In this document: positions 56,303 through 64,000 of the stretch, piece by piece
Numbering within the stretch: position 1 is the stretch's first letter
How the letters are laid out: every line of letters begins with the position of its first letter
Assembly (NCBI RefSeq): GCF_019891175.1
Contig: NZ_CP072600.1
Span: 5,146,001-5,210,000 of the forward strand
Length of the DNA: 64,000 nt
Origin: Leptothermofonsia sichuanensis E412
GTDB lineage: Bacteria; Cyanobacteriota; Cyanobacteriia; Leptolyngbyales; Leptolyngbyaceae
Reading direction: 5' to 3'
Notes under the pieces: generated by a model
Databases searched by the model: none
The model's input: the letters and a program-made list of their open reading frames with translations, nothing else
What the model was told of the DNA's origin: nothing
Position numbers and translations under genes: made by a program

Positions 56303-56572
56303 TCAAGGCATGGCATCAGGCGGCTTAACATACGCCGCCTCAACTGCGTTCATAGGCTGAAGGCGATCGATCACCTGTTGTGCGGTTACCGGGTCAGGCG
56401 CGGCTACTGTGAAATAACTGCGCAGTTCTGGATCAGTAACACCAGGGTGCATTGGTTGCAAAGCCAAACCAAAATCATTGAGCGCTTCTAATAGTTCTTC
56501 GGTTTGGTTCCTGGAACCTGCTTGATAAAGGTTATCTGTCACATCTGTCGAAACCTTGACAATAACTTGCAT
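56303..56572 (-). CDS. Stand-alone propeptide-like protein of the S8-protease cluster
   Basis: 89 residues. It matches the propeptide region of the neighbouring protease: VIVKVSTDV..., ALQPM, RSYFTVAAPD, and the shared ending VEAAYVKPPDAMP (protease: IAAAYVKPPAEP). By analogy with I9-type propeptides it could chaperone or inhibit the protease. The ATG at 56572 follows an AAGGTG ribosome site by 6 nt; a GTG three codons earlier is less good. The gene ends 35 nt before the protease start. Confidence 0.75.
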   Translation of the reverse strand: MQVIVKVSTDVTDNLYQAGSRNQTEELLEALNDFGLALQPMHPGVTDPELRSYFTVAAPDPVTAQQVIDRLQPMNAVEAAYVKPPDAMP

Positions 56573-56895
56573 GGTTATCACCTTGTTTTCAGGATGGTCA
56601 AATCAGTACCAGTCAGTACTGATTCTGACCTGAAATGGTGTGGTGAGTGCAGATGAACAGATAAACAGTTGTTTTCTCTTGTTTGCCGCCTTCTATTTTC
56701 AGTGAACTACTGGTTGGCAGTGAAATATCCGTATTCAGGTCAGTTGCATCGCACTCAACTGGTTTACCAGTATTTACTCTCCTGTTTGCTCTCTGAAGTG
56801 CGCACATCTCCGACTATAGGTCAGGGGACAGGTTTCTGAAGGTACCCCCAAGGGGTGACTTTTTCGGGCTGACTGACTGGCTGGAAGGCAGCCCA
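56573..56895. other. Spacer upstream of the S8-protease cluster
   Basis: 323 bp. A 64-codon minus-strand frame (56613-56807) exists but has an adjoining, unusable ribosome site and no family. This spacer probably holds the cluster's promoter; no clear boxes were found. Confidence 0.55.
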
Positions 56896-57794
56896 TTACT
56901 GTGATTGCAACTGAGCATTCAGGGTTTTGTCGATGCGATCGCGGGTTTCTTCTAAATGGGCACGGGTGTAGGCATCCAGTTTATTTGCTTTGCGAAGGGT
57001 TCTATCCAGGGCACTGCGCAATTGCCTCAGGTTGTACCAGGCCAGGGTGCGTGCGTCTTCGGGGGCTGCGATCGTGCGTCGAACCATGTCCGACATCAAC
57101 CTTAAATGCTCCCGCTGTAGACCCCGACGCAGGCTGGAAAGACGCGGCGTGCCTTCCGGCTGCAACACTTCTCGCCAGACGGCCATCTGTAACGTCTCAA
57201 ATAGCTCTGGAATGGTTAATGCGTGGTCAGGGCTTCTCAGTTCGGCATCTCGCAGGCGAGCCAGACGATTGTAGTCCAGCAGTTCTTGCAAAATGGCCGA
57301 TTGCAAAAACAGGACGCGATCGTGAATCGGGTAGTCGAGTGTTACCACCTCAGGCACCTCACCCCAATGGTTCCAGCGAGAAGGAGCCAGCCGGTTGAGG
57401 AAGCTGGGTGAGAAGTGGAACTGATTTTCATCAAGCACATATTTTTGCACCAGCACCAGTGCCTGACGCTGCTTTTCCAGGGAAACAGGCTCAAACGGAA
57501 GCCGGTCGCTCCTATCTCCGCTGCTGGCAAACCGGTTAAAGGATTGCCCCCCCACATAGCGGGTGAGAAAGCGGGCATATTGAAAGTAATACTCAAAAAT
57601 TTCGTCAAACATGACTCGCCCATCTCCAAAATGCTGACCCAGGGTGGGATAGCGTTGTTCCAACCGTTGCCACATTCGACGGGCATTTTCCAGTTGCCAG
57701 GGAGCATAGGTGAGCAGGTCGTCACTGAGGTCAAAGGGGTTGATCTGGGGGGCCAGACGGGCAACCGTGTCTTCATCCGTCGCGTAAGCAAGGT
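56896..57794 (-). pseudogene. C-terminal fragment of a zinc-dependent metalloprotease (DUF4953-type)
   Basis: The frame reads DEDTVARLAPQINPFDLSDDLLTYAPWQLENARR..., then YVGGQSFNRFASSGD, PFEPVSLEKQRQALVLV and FLNRLAPSRWNHWG, the C-terminal part of large DUF4953/5117 metalloproteases. The catalytic HExxH part is missing. The frame begins where an efflux-adaptor gene breaks off (about 57795), so both were cut by one deletion. An ATG at 57675 leaves a 259-residue open frame, but a functional protease is not possible without the missing part. Confidence 0.75.
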
Positions 57795-59030
57795 CGGCTT
57801 CAGCAGGTCGCTGGTATTCACCAGCTCGGCTGTCACAGGAATGGTGCGCTTTTCGCTATCCACCACTGCTCCAACCACAATCACTCGCCCGTTAAAGATT
57901 CGCCCTGGCAGACTGGCAACCGTTGCTCTCACGCGCTGCCCAGGGGCGATCGCCCCCAGATCCTTTTCGTAGACATTCGCTGTCACCAACAGGCGATCGC
58001 CATTTACGATCTGCATCAGCGGTGTTACCGCCTCTTCTACTGCCTGTCCCAGAGTAACGGTGCGATTGACAACGACTCCATCAATCGGTGCCACAACGGT
58101 TACCAGCCCCTGGTTTGTGGCAGGGCTATTCAGTTGCTGCAAGCGCGTTTCATAGGTGGCGGTACTCAACCGCATCTGAGCCTGGGCGGCATCCAGAGCT
58201 GCTTTTGCCCGATCCAGTTCTGCCTCTGCCTGCAATACAGACTCTCGACTATTTGCCCGTGTCAGTTGACTTTGAGCTGTTGCCAGTTCTGCCTCTGACC
58301 CCAACACCTGCTGCCGGGCGATCGCCCCTGCCTGCACCAGTTCGCGATCGCGGTTGTAGCGATCCTGAGCAAAATGCAATTGTCCCTGAGCTGCTTTAAT
58401 TTGGGCACGGGCGATGGTCACTTGCCGTTGATAGTTGCGTTCTGCCAGAGTCAAATTTGCCTGAGCCTGACGCAGCGCTGCCTGTGCCTGGGTGCGGTTG
58501 GTTTGAGCATTCACCCGTAGCTCAATTAACTCGGGTGCCACCACCACTGCCAGGAGTTGTTCTTTTTTGACGCGATCGCCCGGTTTCACCCGCAGTTCCG
58601 TCACCGTTCCGTTGATTGGGGCATTCACAGAGACTTGCTGATCGGGTTGGGCAGCAATTTCGGCAGTCGTGCGAATGCCAATATCCAGAAACTCACGGCG
58701 GACTGGCTCCACCACTATTCCCAGCCGTTTAGCGGTTTGACCATCCACCTGGATACCCTGCACCGACGGGCTATTTCCTGGCTGAAAGTCAGAACTATGA
58801 TCATGGCCACCGTGGGCAAACACCAGGTTCACAGGCGACAGCAAAAACACTCCCAGCACCGTCAAGGGCAGGTAATGCTTCCCATACCATGACCCAATAG
58901 ACCTGCGCAAACCGCTCCCATCTATACGGTTCAGCCCGGTTTGCCCTATTCCTATCGTCTTTTTCGGCGTTGCTGATTTCGGGTATGAATTGAGCGTTGT
59001 ATGAATTGAAACTTTGAAACTTCGGTCCAA
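57342..59030 (-). pseudogene. Truncated CusB/HlyD-type efflux adaptor running out of frame into the metalloprotease remnant
   Basis: Residues up to about 412 are a metal-efflux RND periplasmic adaptor: signal sequence ending in NLVFAHGGHDHSSD (His-rich), biotinyl-lipoyl halves (VNAPINGTVTELRVKPGDRVKKEQLL...APIDGVVVNRTVTLGQAVEE), a long coiled-coil hairpin, and a beta barrel to SDLLKP. From about 57794 the frame continues out of phase through the metalloprotease remnant to 57342 and is meaningless. The end of the adaptor and any RND pump gene are lost. No ATG exists; TTG at 59030 or 58910 would start it. The neighbouring CopM/CopR/CopS-like genes suggest a former copper-efflux adaptor. Confidence 0.8.
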
Positions 59031-59085
59031 TTCATACTGCTATTCAGCACCACCTCTTTTTCCACTGCATCATTTTCCATACCAA

Positions 59086-59760
59086 TCATTTTCCATACCA
59101 GTTGTTGCGCCACTGTCGCATCTGAGCAATTTCCTGTTGTTGAGAACTGAGAATATCTGCTGCCATCTGACGGATTTCAGGGCGATCGCTCTTTTCCAGG
59201 GCTGCTTGCGCCATCACCAGTGCCCCTTCGTGGTGAGGGACCATAGCCTCAATAAAGCGCCGATCAAACTGGTCATCTGCCAGACCCAAATCCCTAGCCA
59301 TCATCATGGCGGACCGCATTTCTCGCGTCATGGGCATCATGTGATTCATATCACTGTGCCACATGACAGGTTCTTGCCCCGCATTGGGATACCAGTCTTT
59401 GCGCCAGCCTTGAAGCAGACGAATTTCCTTCTGTTGAACATTAATGATAGCCTTTGCCAGCGTCCGAATTTCAGGACGGCTCGACTTTTGTAAGGCTTCC
59501 TGGGCCATCAGCACAGCCCCTTCGTGGTGAGGGATCATGCCGTCAATAAACCGGAGATCGAAAAACTCATCCTTAGGACCCAGACTCATGGAACCATGAT
59601 TCATCCCAGAATGGCTACCAGACTGATGACCATCCTGTGCCACTGCCAGATCCCCAGACGGGTCTTGAAGGGACAACCGCCTGGAACTTGTCTGGCAACC
59701 GTTGGTTAAACTGACGGCTCCCATCAGAACAAGCAACAACCATACTATTTTAGAATTCAT
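59086..59760 (-). CDS. DUF305 lipoprotein, CopM-like copper-binding protein
   Basis: 224 residues. A lipoprotein-type signal (LVLMGAVSLTNGC) is followed by two DUF305 units, each with D-x-R-F-I-(D/E)-x-M-(I/V)-P-H-H-E-G-A (FIDGMIPHHEGAVLMAQEAL; FIEAMVPHHEGALVMAQAAL). Met/His-rich linkers (HSDMNHMMPM) are suited to Cu(I) binding. The ATG at 59760 is chosen because upstream in-frame residues precede a clear signal peptide. It is divergent from the regulator gene, as in copM-copRS systems of Synechocystis, so copper induction is likely. Confidence 0.85.
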   Translation of the reverse strand: MNSKIVWLLLVLMGAVSLTNGCQTSSRRLSLQDPSGDLAVAQDGHQSGSHSGMNHGSMSLGPKDEFFDLRFIDGMIPHHEGAVLMAQEALQKSSRPEIRTLAKAIINVQQKEIRLLQGWRKDWYPNAGQEPVMWHSDMNHMMPMTREMRSAMMMARDLGLADDQFDRRFIEAMVPHHEGALVMAQAALEKSDRPEIRQMAADILSSQQQEIAQMRQWRNNWYGK

Positions 59761-60032
59761 AGTCCTGACAGATTCCTGCTCTCGATACTGAGTGGATGCA
59801 ATCTTGCTAATTAGCATGTCAGCTAAAAATAAAATCAGGATGAAATCCCAAGCGGGATAACCCATGTCAGGAAGTACACAGGAAACCTAATGTAGATAAG
59901 CTGGTGAATTTTTTCTGAAACACCAGTTCATGACTGAGCCGATAGGTTAACAGTGATTCAGGAAGTGGAGGACCACAAAAATGAGGAACAAGCTTAAGTA
60001 TCAAATGGTGATTCAGTGGTCAGAGGTAGCCT

Positions 60033-60749
60033 ATGAGAATTTTGCTGGTTGAGGATGAACCTGATCTGGGTGCAACGATTGAGCGCACATTGCTGCGGGA
60101 AAAGTATATTGTCGATTGGGTGATGGATGGTAAGACGGCCTGGGAGTATCTTCAGCATCCCTGGACTCACTACACCGTCGCCATTTTTGACTGGCTGCTG
60201 CCTGGACTATCCGGCATCGAACTGTGTCAGCGGTTGCGTGCCAGGAAAAATGCCATCCCGGTGCTGATGTTGACTGCCAAAGACCGGATTGAGGATAAGG
60301 TGATTGGGCTGGATGCCGGAGCCGATGATTACCTGGTCAAACCCTTCAGTAATGTGGAACTGCTGGCACGGTTGCGTGCATTGCAGCGGCGATCGCAATT
60401 CCTGCAATCCGCTCAACTGCAAGTCGGGAATCTGACTCTGGATTACAGTACCTTTGCGATCGCCGTTACCGATAGTCAGGCAAATTCCCAGCCAGTTCCT
60501 CTAACGGCTAAGGAATTTCAAATTTTAGAATACTTAATGCAACATCCCAACCAAATCCTGAGTCGCGACCAGATTATGAATCAGGTATGGTCCATACAAG
60601 CTGACCCAACTAGTAATGTGGTTCCTGCCCAGATGCGACTGTTGCGAAGAAAGTTAGCAGAATCGGGCTGTGCCGGACTGAGTGAAACCGTTCACGGCAT
60701 TGGCTACCGTTTGAAAATGCCCCCACCCCCTGCCTCCTCTGAATCATGA
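60033..60749 (+). CDS. OmpR-family response regulator (CopR-like)
   Basis: 238 residues. The receiver domain has acidic pair Glu7/Asp8, phosphoacceptor Asp53 (IFDWLLPG), Thr81 and Lys103 (LVKPF). The C-terminal winged-helix domain recognises DNA (LTAKEFQILEYLMQHPNQILSRDQI). The stop overlaps the sensor-kinase start as ATGA. The divergent DUF305 gene and nearby efflux-adaptor remnant support a heavy-metal, probably copper, response. Confidence 0.9.
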   Translation: MRILLVEDEPDLGATIERTLLREKYIVDWVMDGKTAWEYLQHPWTHYTVAIFDWLLPGLSGIELCQRLRARKNAIPVLMLTAKDRIEDKVIGLDAGADDYLVKPFSNVELLARLRALQRRSQFLQSAQLQVGNLTLDYSTFAIAVTDSQANSQPVPLTAKEFQILEYLMQHPNQILSRDQIMNQVWSIQADPTSNVVPAQMRLLRRKLAESGCAGLSETVHGIGYRLKMPPPPASSES

Positions 60750-62100
60750 ACCATAACCGAGCCTTTTTTTCACCCGCAGGCGACTCGCTGTCCTTTATGC
60801 TGGAACAATAGGGATAATTCTGGCAGTTTGTGGAATTGGGTTTTATCAGCTAATCGCCCAGGAACAATGGCAATCCCTCAACCGGAAACTGGCCACCATC
60901 GCTGGCACCCTGCATGATGGCATTGAACCTGCCCTTAGCGAACCAGGAAAAGTCGAGCCGATTATGGATCACTTCCTCCCGGGTTTGGTCTGTATCAACC
61001 ACACCCCCTGCCCGGAACCAGTGGCGATCGCCGAACGCCATATTGCCGGAGTGGTGCACCAGCAGGATTATTACATTCGCTTCATTGACCCCGCAGGAAA
61101 CCTGCTGGCCACCGCCGGACGACAACCTGTGGGATTACCCACCCCAATCGCCTCAGTCTCCCACCAGACCCTGAAAGCAGCGGATGGTAACTCCTATCGG
61201 CAAATATCTGTCTTTCTCAAAACCCAAACTCAGATTCCCTGGGGCTACATCCAGGTCGGGCAATCCCTGGCAGCCTATGAAACCTATCTGGCGGGCATCC
61301 GCTGGACACTGATGCTGGGCTTACCTGTTGCCATGCTGTTGGTGGCTGGGGCAAGCTGGTGGCTATCAGGGATAGCCATGCGTCCGGTTTACCAGTCCTA
61401 TCAGCAGATTCAGCAGTTTACGGCAGATGCCGCCCACGAACTCCGCACTCCTCTGGCGGCTATCCGCTCGACCGTTGAATTTACGTTAGATGAGCCAGAA
61501 CTCTCTGATACCGAGGTGCGCAGTACCCTCCGCCTGATCGAACGGCAAAACCATCGCCTCTCTAACCTGGTTCAGGATTTGTTATTGCTGTCGCGGATTG
61601 GTTTACACACTCATCCTCTGAACCTGCGTGCGTGCAGCCTCAATACCCTGGTGGAAGATCTGGTCGAGGAGTTTTCTGCCCTGGCGATCGCCGCTGACCT
61701 GGTATTGAAATCCAATCTTCAAACAGCCCAATCCTTAACTGTTTTGGGAGATGAAGAACAACTGTATCGCCTGTTTGCCAACTTAGTCACCAATGCCATT
61801 CAATACACTCCAGCGGGCGGAACGGTGACCCTTCATCTCCACCAGGAAGAAGGAACTGCCGTGTTAGCCGTTCAAGACACGGGTTCAGGCATTCCCCTAT
61901 CAGATCAATCCCGAATTTTTGATCGGTTTTACCGGGTGAATCAAGACCGCGCCCGACATACGGGCGGCTCTGGGTTGGGTTTAGCCATTGCTCAGGCGAT
62001 CGCCCAATCCCATCAGGCAATCATTCAGGTTCAGAGTGCACTTGGTCAGGGAAGTACCTTCACAGTTCGTTTACCCCTGAAACCGTCCAGGATAGTCTGA
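60746..62100 (+). CDS. Sensor histidine kinase (CopS-like) with an apparent frameshift at its start
   Basis: The ATG at 60746, overlapping the regulator stop, reads MNHNRAFF and then goes out of frame at a run of seven T (60764-60770). With eight T it would continue as FTRRRLAVLYAGTIGIILAVCGIGFYQ, a normal first membrane helix that is present in the other frame from 60757. Intact downstream: a periplasmic sensor region, a second helix, the H-box with phospho-His at 61435-61437 (AAHELRTPL), N-box NLVTNAIQYTPAGG, and GGSGLGLAIA. The first in-frame ATG is 60964, after the helix. Explanations include sequencing error, a real mutation, phase variation or transcript slippage. Confidence 0.8.
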
Positions 62101-62166
62101 ACTGTTCGTTCCCAGGCTCCAGCTCTACCCGGATACTTCAGCTTAACGGGTAGTCCATTAGCTCAA

Positions 62167-62634
62167 CTATTGAGTTTTCGGTATTGGGTTGTTTGCTAAA
62201 GCTGCCATTACTCTGCCGTGTGCCCTGTGGTACCGCTGTAAACGCTCTAAATCCTTCTCTTCCAGAACGTTCATGCGGGTCAGCGTCATATTATCTTCCA
62301 GGTCGTAGCGCTTGACACGGGCTGCCAGAGGATTAAGTAGGATACGGTCAATAAATTCGTCATAGGTTTCGTCAGGCCGACGCGTGAGACAATCGATCGC
62401 GGCGATCGCCTCATGGGGAAACCCTTCGTCTGCCAGTCGCTCCAGGGTCCAGTCAGAATCTTCGACAACATCGTGCAGGACGGCAACAATTTGCTCCAGT
62501 GTTGTTTGGCAGCGCATCATGATCCGAAGTGGGTGCATGATGTAAGGGGCACTGGCTTTATCAAGCTGCCCCTGGTGGGCGGTTGCGGCGATAGCGACTG
62601 CACGCCCCAGTAAATCTGTCAACGGCGGATTCAT
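62167..62634 (-). CDS. HD-domain phosphohydrolase (RelA/SpoT hydrolase-like)
   Basis: 155 residues. The HD-type signature is AHQGQLDKASAPYIMHPLRIM, LHDVVEDSDWT, and a downstream Asp in DLEDNMTLTR. It resembles small (p)ppGpp hydrolases of the MESH1 type, but this is inferred. The ATG at 62634 is chosen; an in-frame ATG at 62664 would add ten residues read from repeat family E. Confidence 0.8.
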   Translation of the reverse strand: MNPPLTDLLGRAVAIAATAHQGQLDKASAPYIMHPLRIMMRCQTTLEQIVAVLHDVVEDSDWTLERLADEGFPHEAIAAIDCLTRRPDETYDEFIDRILLNPLAARVKRYDLEDNMTLTRMNVLEEKDLERLQRYHRAHGRVMAALANNPIPKTQ

Positions 62635-62649
62635 GTCAACGTTCTCATA

Positions 62650-62703
62650 TGTAGCAGTAGCCATCCAGGTTAGAACAAATTAGAACGCTCAAAGCCTGAT
62701 TCC
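62650..62703. repeat. Dispersed repeat family E, copy 3
   Basis: GTAGCAGTAGCCATCCAGG...AGAACGCTCAAAGCCTG. It matches copies at 5047 and 29929. It reads into the 5' end of the HD-domain gene in the reverse direction. Confidence 0.75.
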
Positions 62704-62797
62704 ATGATCTTTACTTTCCCGGTCCCCTGCCGTAAAGGTACTTAAAAGTACTTAATTGATCCAACTCTAAAATCTATTCCCAGAATCAGCCATATCA

Positions 62798-63877
62798 TTA
62801 ACAAAGCTCACTAGAGCGGATGCGATTTCCAGGCTGGGGCTGAAAAATCTTCCACACCAGTTCCATTGCTCTGACAGCTTTTTCTCCCAATTCCAGAATC
62901 AGGGATGGAACAGTCAACTCTTCCTGGATCTGTAAACTCTGGTAAGGGGGTATCCCAAGTGGATGTCGGTGATCTTGGCGCACCTGAGACAGCAACAGGG
63001 GTAGATCTTTCCTGACTTCAGCCCAATAAATTTGGGGAAATTGCACATAGTCAAAGTGACAACTGCGAAAAACCCGTTCAATTCGCCGATAGCGATAGAA
63101 TGACCAGTCCCGCCAGATGCGCCAGGAGGGGTGTAAATCCCTGGCCGCTAAAAGATCATCCATTTTTTGATGAAACACTGGCAGATAGTCATCTAACCAG
63201 AACTGCATCATTGTGAAATAGTTGGGATTTTGGCAGGCGGTTAGCTGCAAAATTTCATTACGGCTGACTCCAAATCGCTCCAACAACTCAGCAGGCAGGT
63301 AGCAAATTCCCCGTTCAGCGTCTTCCCGCATATCTCGCAGATTGTTGAGGAATTGATCCAGTGCTCCAAAAGAACGGGCAATCTGCCAGTGGGATTCTCC
63401 CAGGAAAGGAAGTGTTTGAAAGCAAGAGCCAGAAAGGGTTTCCATCATTTCCTGATATTCCTTCAGGGTACCAATGACCAGACCTGGTTTGTGATAGCGA
63501 GCCGTCGCTGCGAGAAAGCAATCCCAGGATTGAACAGAGAGACGATCGCCCGCCGTGGCAAACGGCCCAAACCAGCGGTGGCGGATGCTGGTCAACACTT
63601 CCTGATAGGGATGATCGGGGTCTATCCATCCCTGGTTGAGTAACTTTTCCCAGCCAGTATAAAATTTATGGAACTCAGAACTTCCCGAATGGATTAATTC
63701 ATTTTCTGCCAGGCGATCCACCAGACGAATCCAGCGGATTCGCTCAACCCACTCAGTTTGCTCATGGGATTCCAGTGTCATCACCCAGGCAGCATTATCC
63801 TCGTCTTTAAGGGAATCATCTGCAACCGCTTCGTATCGTGAAGAACCTACTAAATCTGAAATTGTCGGTGTATCCAT
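62798..63877 (-). CDS. Squalene/phytoene synthase family protein
   Basis: 359 residues of the trans-isoprenyl diphosphate synthase fold. The second Asp-rich motif is clear (FLNNLRDMREDAERGICYLPAELL). The first is weak (IRLVDRLAE, only one Asp of the usual D-x-x-x-D), so catalysis may differ from CrtB/SqS. Possible roles are carotenoid, hopanoid or another terpenoid step. The ATG at 63877 is used. Confidence 0.82.
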   Translation of the reverse strand: MDTPTISDLVGSSRYEAVADDSLKDEDNAAWVMTLESHEQTEWVERIRWIRLVDRLAENELIHSGSSEFHKFYTGWEKLLNQGWIDPDHPYQEVLTSIRHRWFGPFATAGDRLSVQSWDCFLAATARYHKPGLVIGTLKEYQEMMETLSGSCFQTLPFLGESHWQIARSFGALDQFLNNLRDMREDAERGICYLPAELLERFGVSRNEILQLTACQNPNYFTMMQFWLDDYLPVFHQKMDDLLAARDLHPSWRIWRDWSFYRYRRIERVFRSCHFDYVQFPQIYWAEVRKDLPLLLSQVRQDHRHPLGIPPYQSLQIQEELTVPSLILELGEKAVRAMELVWKIFQPQPGNRIRSSELC

Positions 63878-63937
63878 GAGCTTCGTTCACTCTAAGCCTT
63901 AATTCAAGGGTTCCCACCTTTTGGTAGAATTAACTTT

Positions 63938-64000
63938 GTGTCATGGATCACACTGAAAACAACTAGCTTCCGCTGGGAAGCCGAACTGATGCAGCAACTA
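63938..64000 (+). CDS. Start of a probable DUF2007-type protein, cut by window edge
   Basis: GTG at 63938 opens MSWITLKTTSFRWEAELMQQ, which resembles the N-terminus of small DUF2007 (putative signal-transducing) proteins of cyanobacteria. Only 21 codons are visible. Confidence 0.4.
   Translation, partial: MSWITLKTTSFRWEAELMQQL

Noticed and set aside
56613-56807. 64-codon minus-strand frame upstream of the propeptide-like gene, considered as a fifth cluster member
   Set aside because: GGAG directly abuts the ATG, leaving no usable spacing, and no domain or repeat links it to the cluster.
1-64000. Very frequent GCGATCGC octamers
   Set aside because: These are the well-known HIP1 palindromes of cyanobacterial chromosomes and support the organism call rather than a new feature.

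Overview
The window is chromosomal DNA from a cyanobacterium, most likely a filamentous, Leptolyngbya/Oscillatoriales-like one (the lineage is an inference). Evidence: an ndhC-ndhK-ndhJ operon of the photosynthetic NDH-1 complex, a class II fructose/sedoheptulose bisphosphatase starting with the typical cyanobacterial N-terminus, glutamyl-tRNA reductase, a thylakoid-type FtsH, very frequent HIP1 palindromes (GCGATCGC), and long intergenic stretches of the C/T-rich low-complexity DNA common in these genomes. No CRISPR array, rRNA operon, prophage or intact transposase gene was seen.

Layout. (1) 1-8.9 kb, amino-acid catabolism. On the minus strand: a 2-oxoglutarate/Fe(II) dioxygenase of the isoleucine-hydroxylase family, a PLP enzyme of the cysteine-desulfurase-like VC1184 group, an SDR-type threonine dehydrogenase and a 2-amino-3-ketobutyrate CoA ligase (cut by the window edge). 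On the plus strand, after a 1.36-kb gene-free spacer: a three-gene set resembling the Pseudomonas lysine/pipecolate route (HglS-type 2-oxoadipate decarboxylase, ALDH7 aldehyde dehydrogenase, pipecolate-oxidase-like flavoenzyme). (2) 9.1-16.7 kb: a PacL-type Ca2+ P-type ATPase translationally coupled to a pair of large P-loop/STAND NTPases. (3) 17-24.7 kb: an orphan DevA-like ABC ATPase, glutaredoxin, Nudix hydrolase, F/SBPase, hemA, an ABC exporter and RNase III with an unusual active site. (4) 24.9-37.7 kb: two HtrA-like proteases, small conserved proteins, apt with an orphan DppB-type permease, thiG, an MFS transporter, a methyltransferase and gpsA. (5) 37.8-51.1 kb, housekeeping: murJ, ndhCKJ, ftsH, gltX, tRNA-Asp, an M48 protease, smpB, a lipoate-ligase-like protein, a YbjN protein and a ferritin-like protein. 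(6) 51.4-59 kb: a Slt70-like lytic transglycosylase, then a compact S8-protease cluster in which the protease's own N-terminal and C-terminal domains recur as separate small genes beside a repeat-containing peptide. (7) 57-62 kb, a copper-resistance-like set: a broken CusB-type adaptor, a DUF305 (CopM-like) protein, a response regulator, and a sensor kinase whose natural start is frameshifted at a T run. (8) 62-64 kb: an HD phosphohydrolase, a squalene/phytoene-synthase-like protein and the start of a probable DUF2007-type gene.

Intergenic space is rich in short mobile-looking repeats. Two families have terminal inverted repeats flanked by TA or CTAG, the target preference known for IS630/Tc1-mariner elements. 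Several copies sit exactly on the stop codon of the neighbouring gene (ndhJ, the M48 protease, the 104-residue peptide) or supply the last codons (rnc). A palindromic repeat encodes the tail of the HglS-like protein, and intergenic-type low-complexity DNA appears to have expanded inside the reading frames of the Ca2+-ATPase and the large STAND protein.

The most promising candidate for an undescribed system is the S8-protease split-domain cluster (53.7-56.6 kb). After it come the Ca2+-ATPase/STAND operon (9.1-16.7 kb) and the stop-codon-associated miniature elements.
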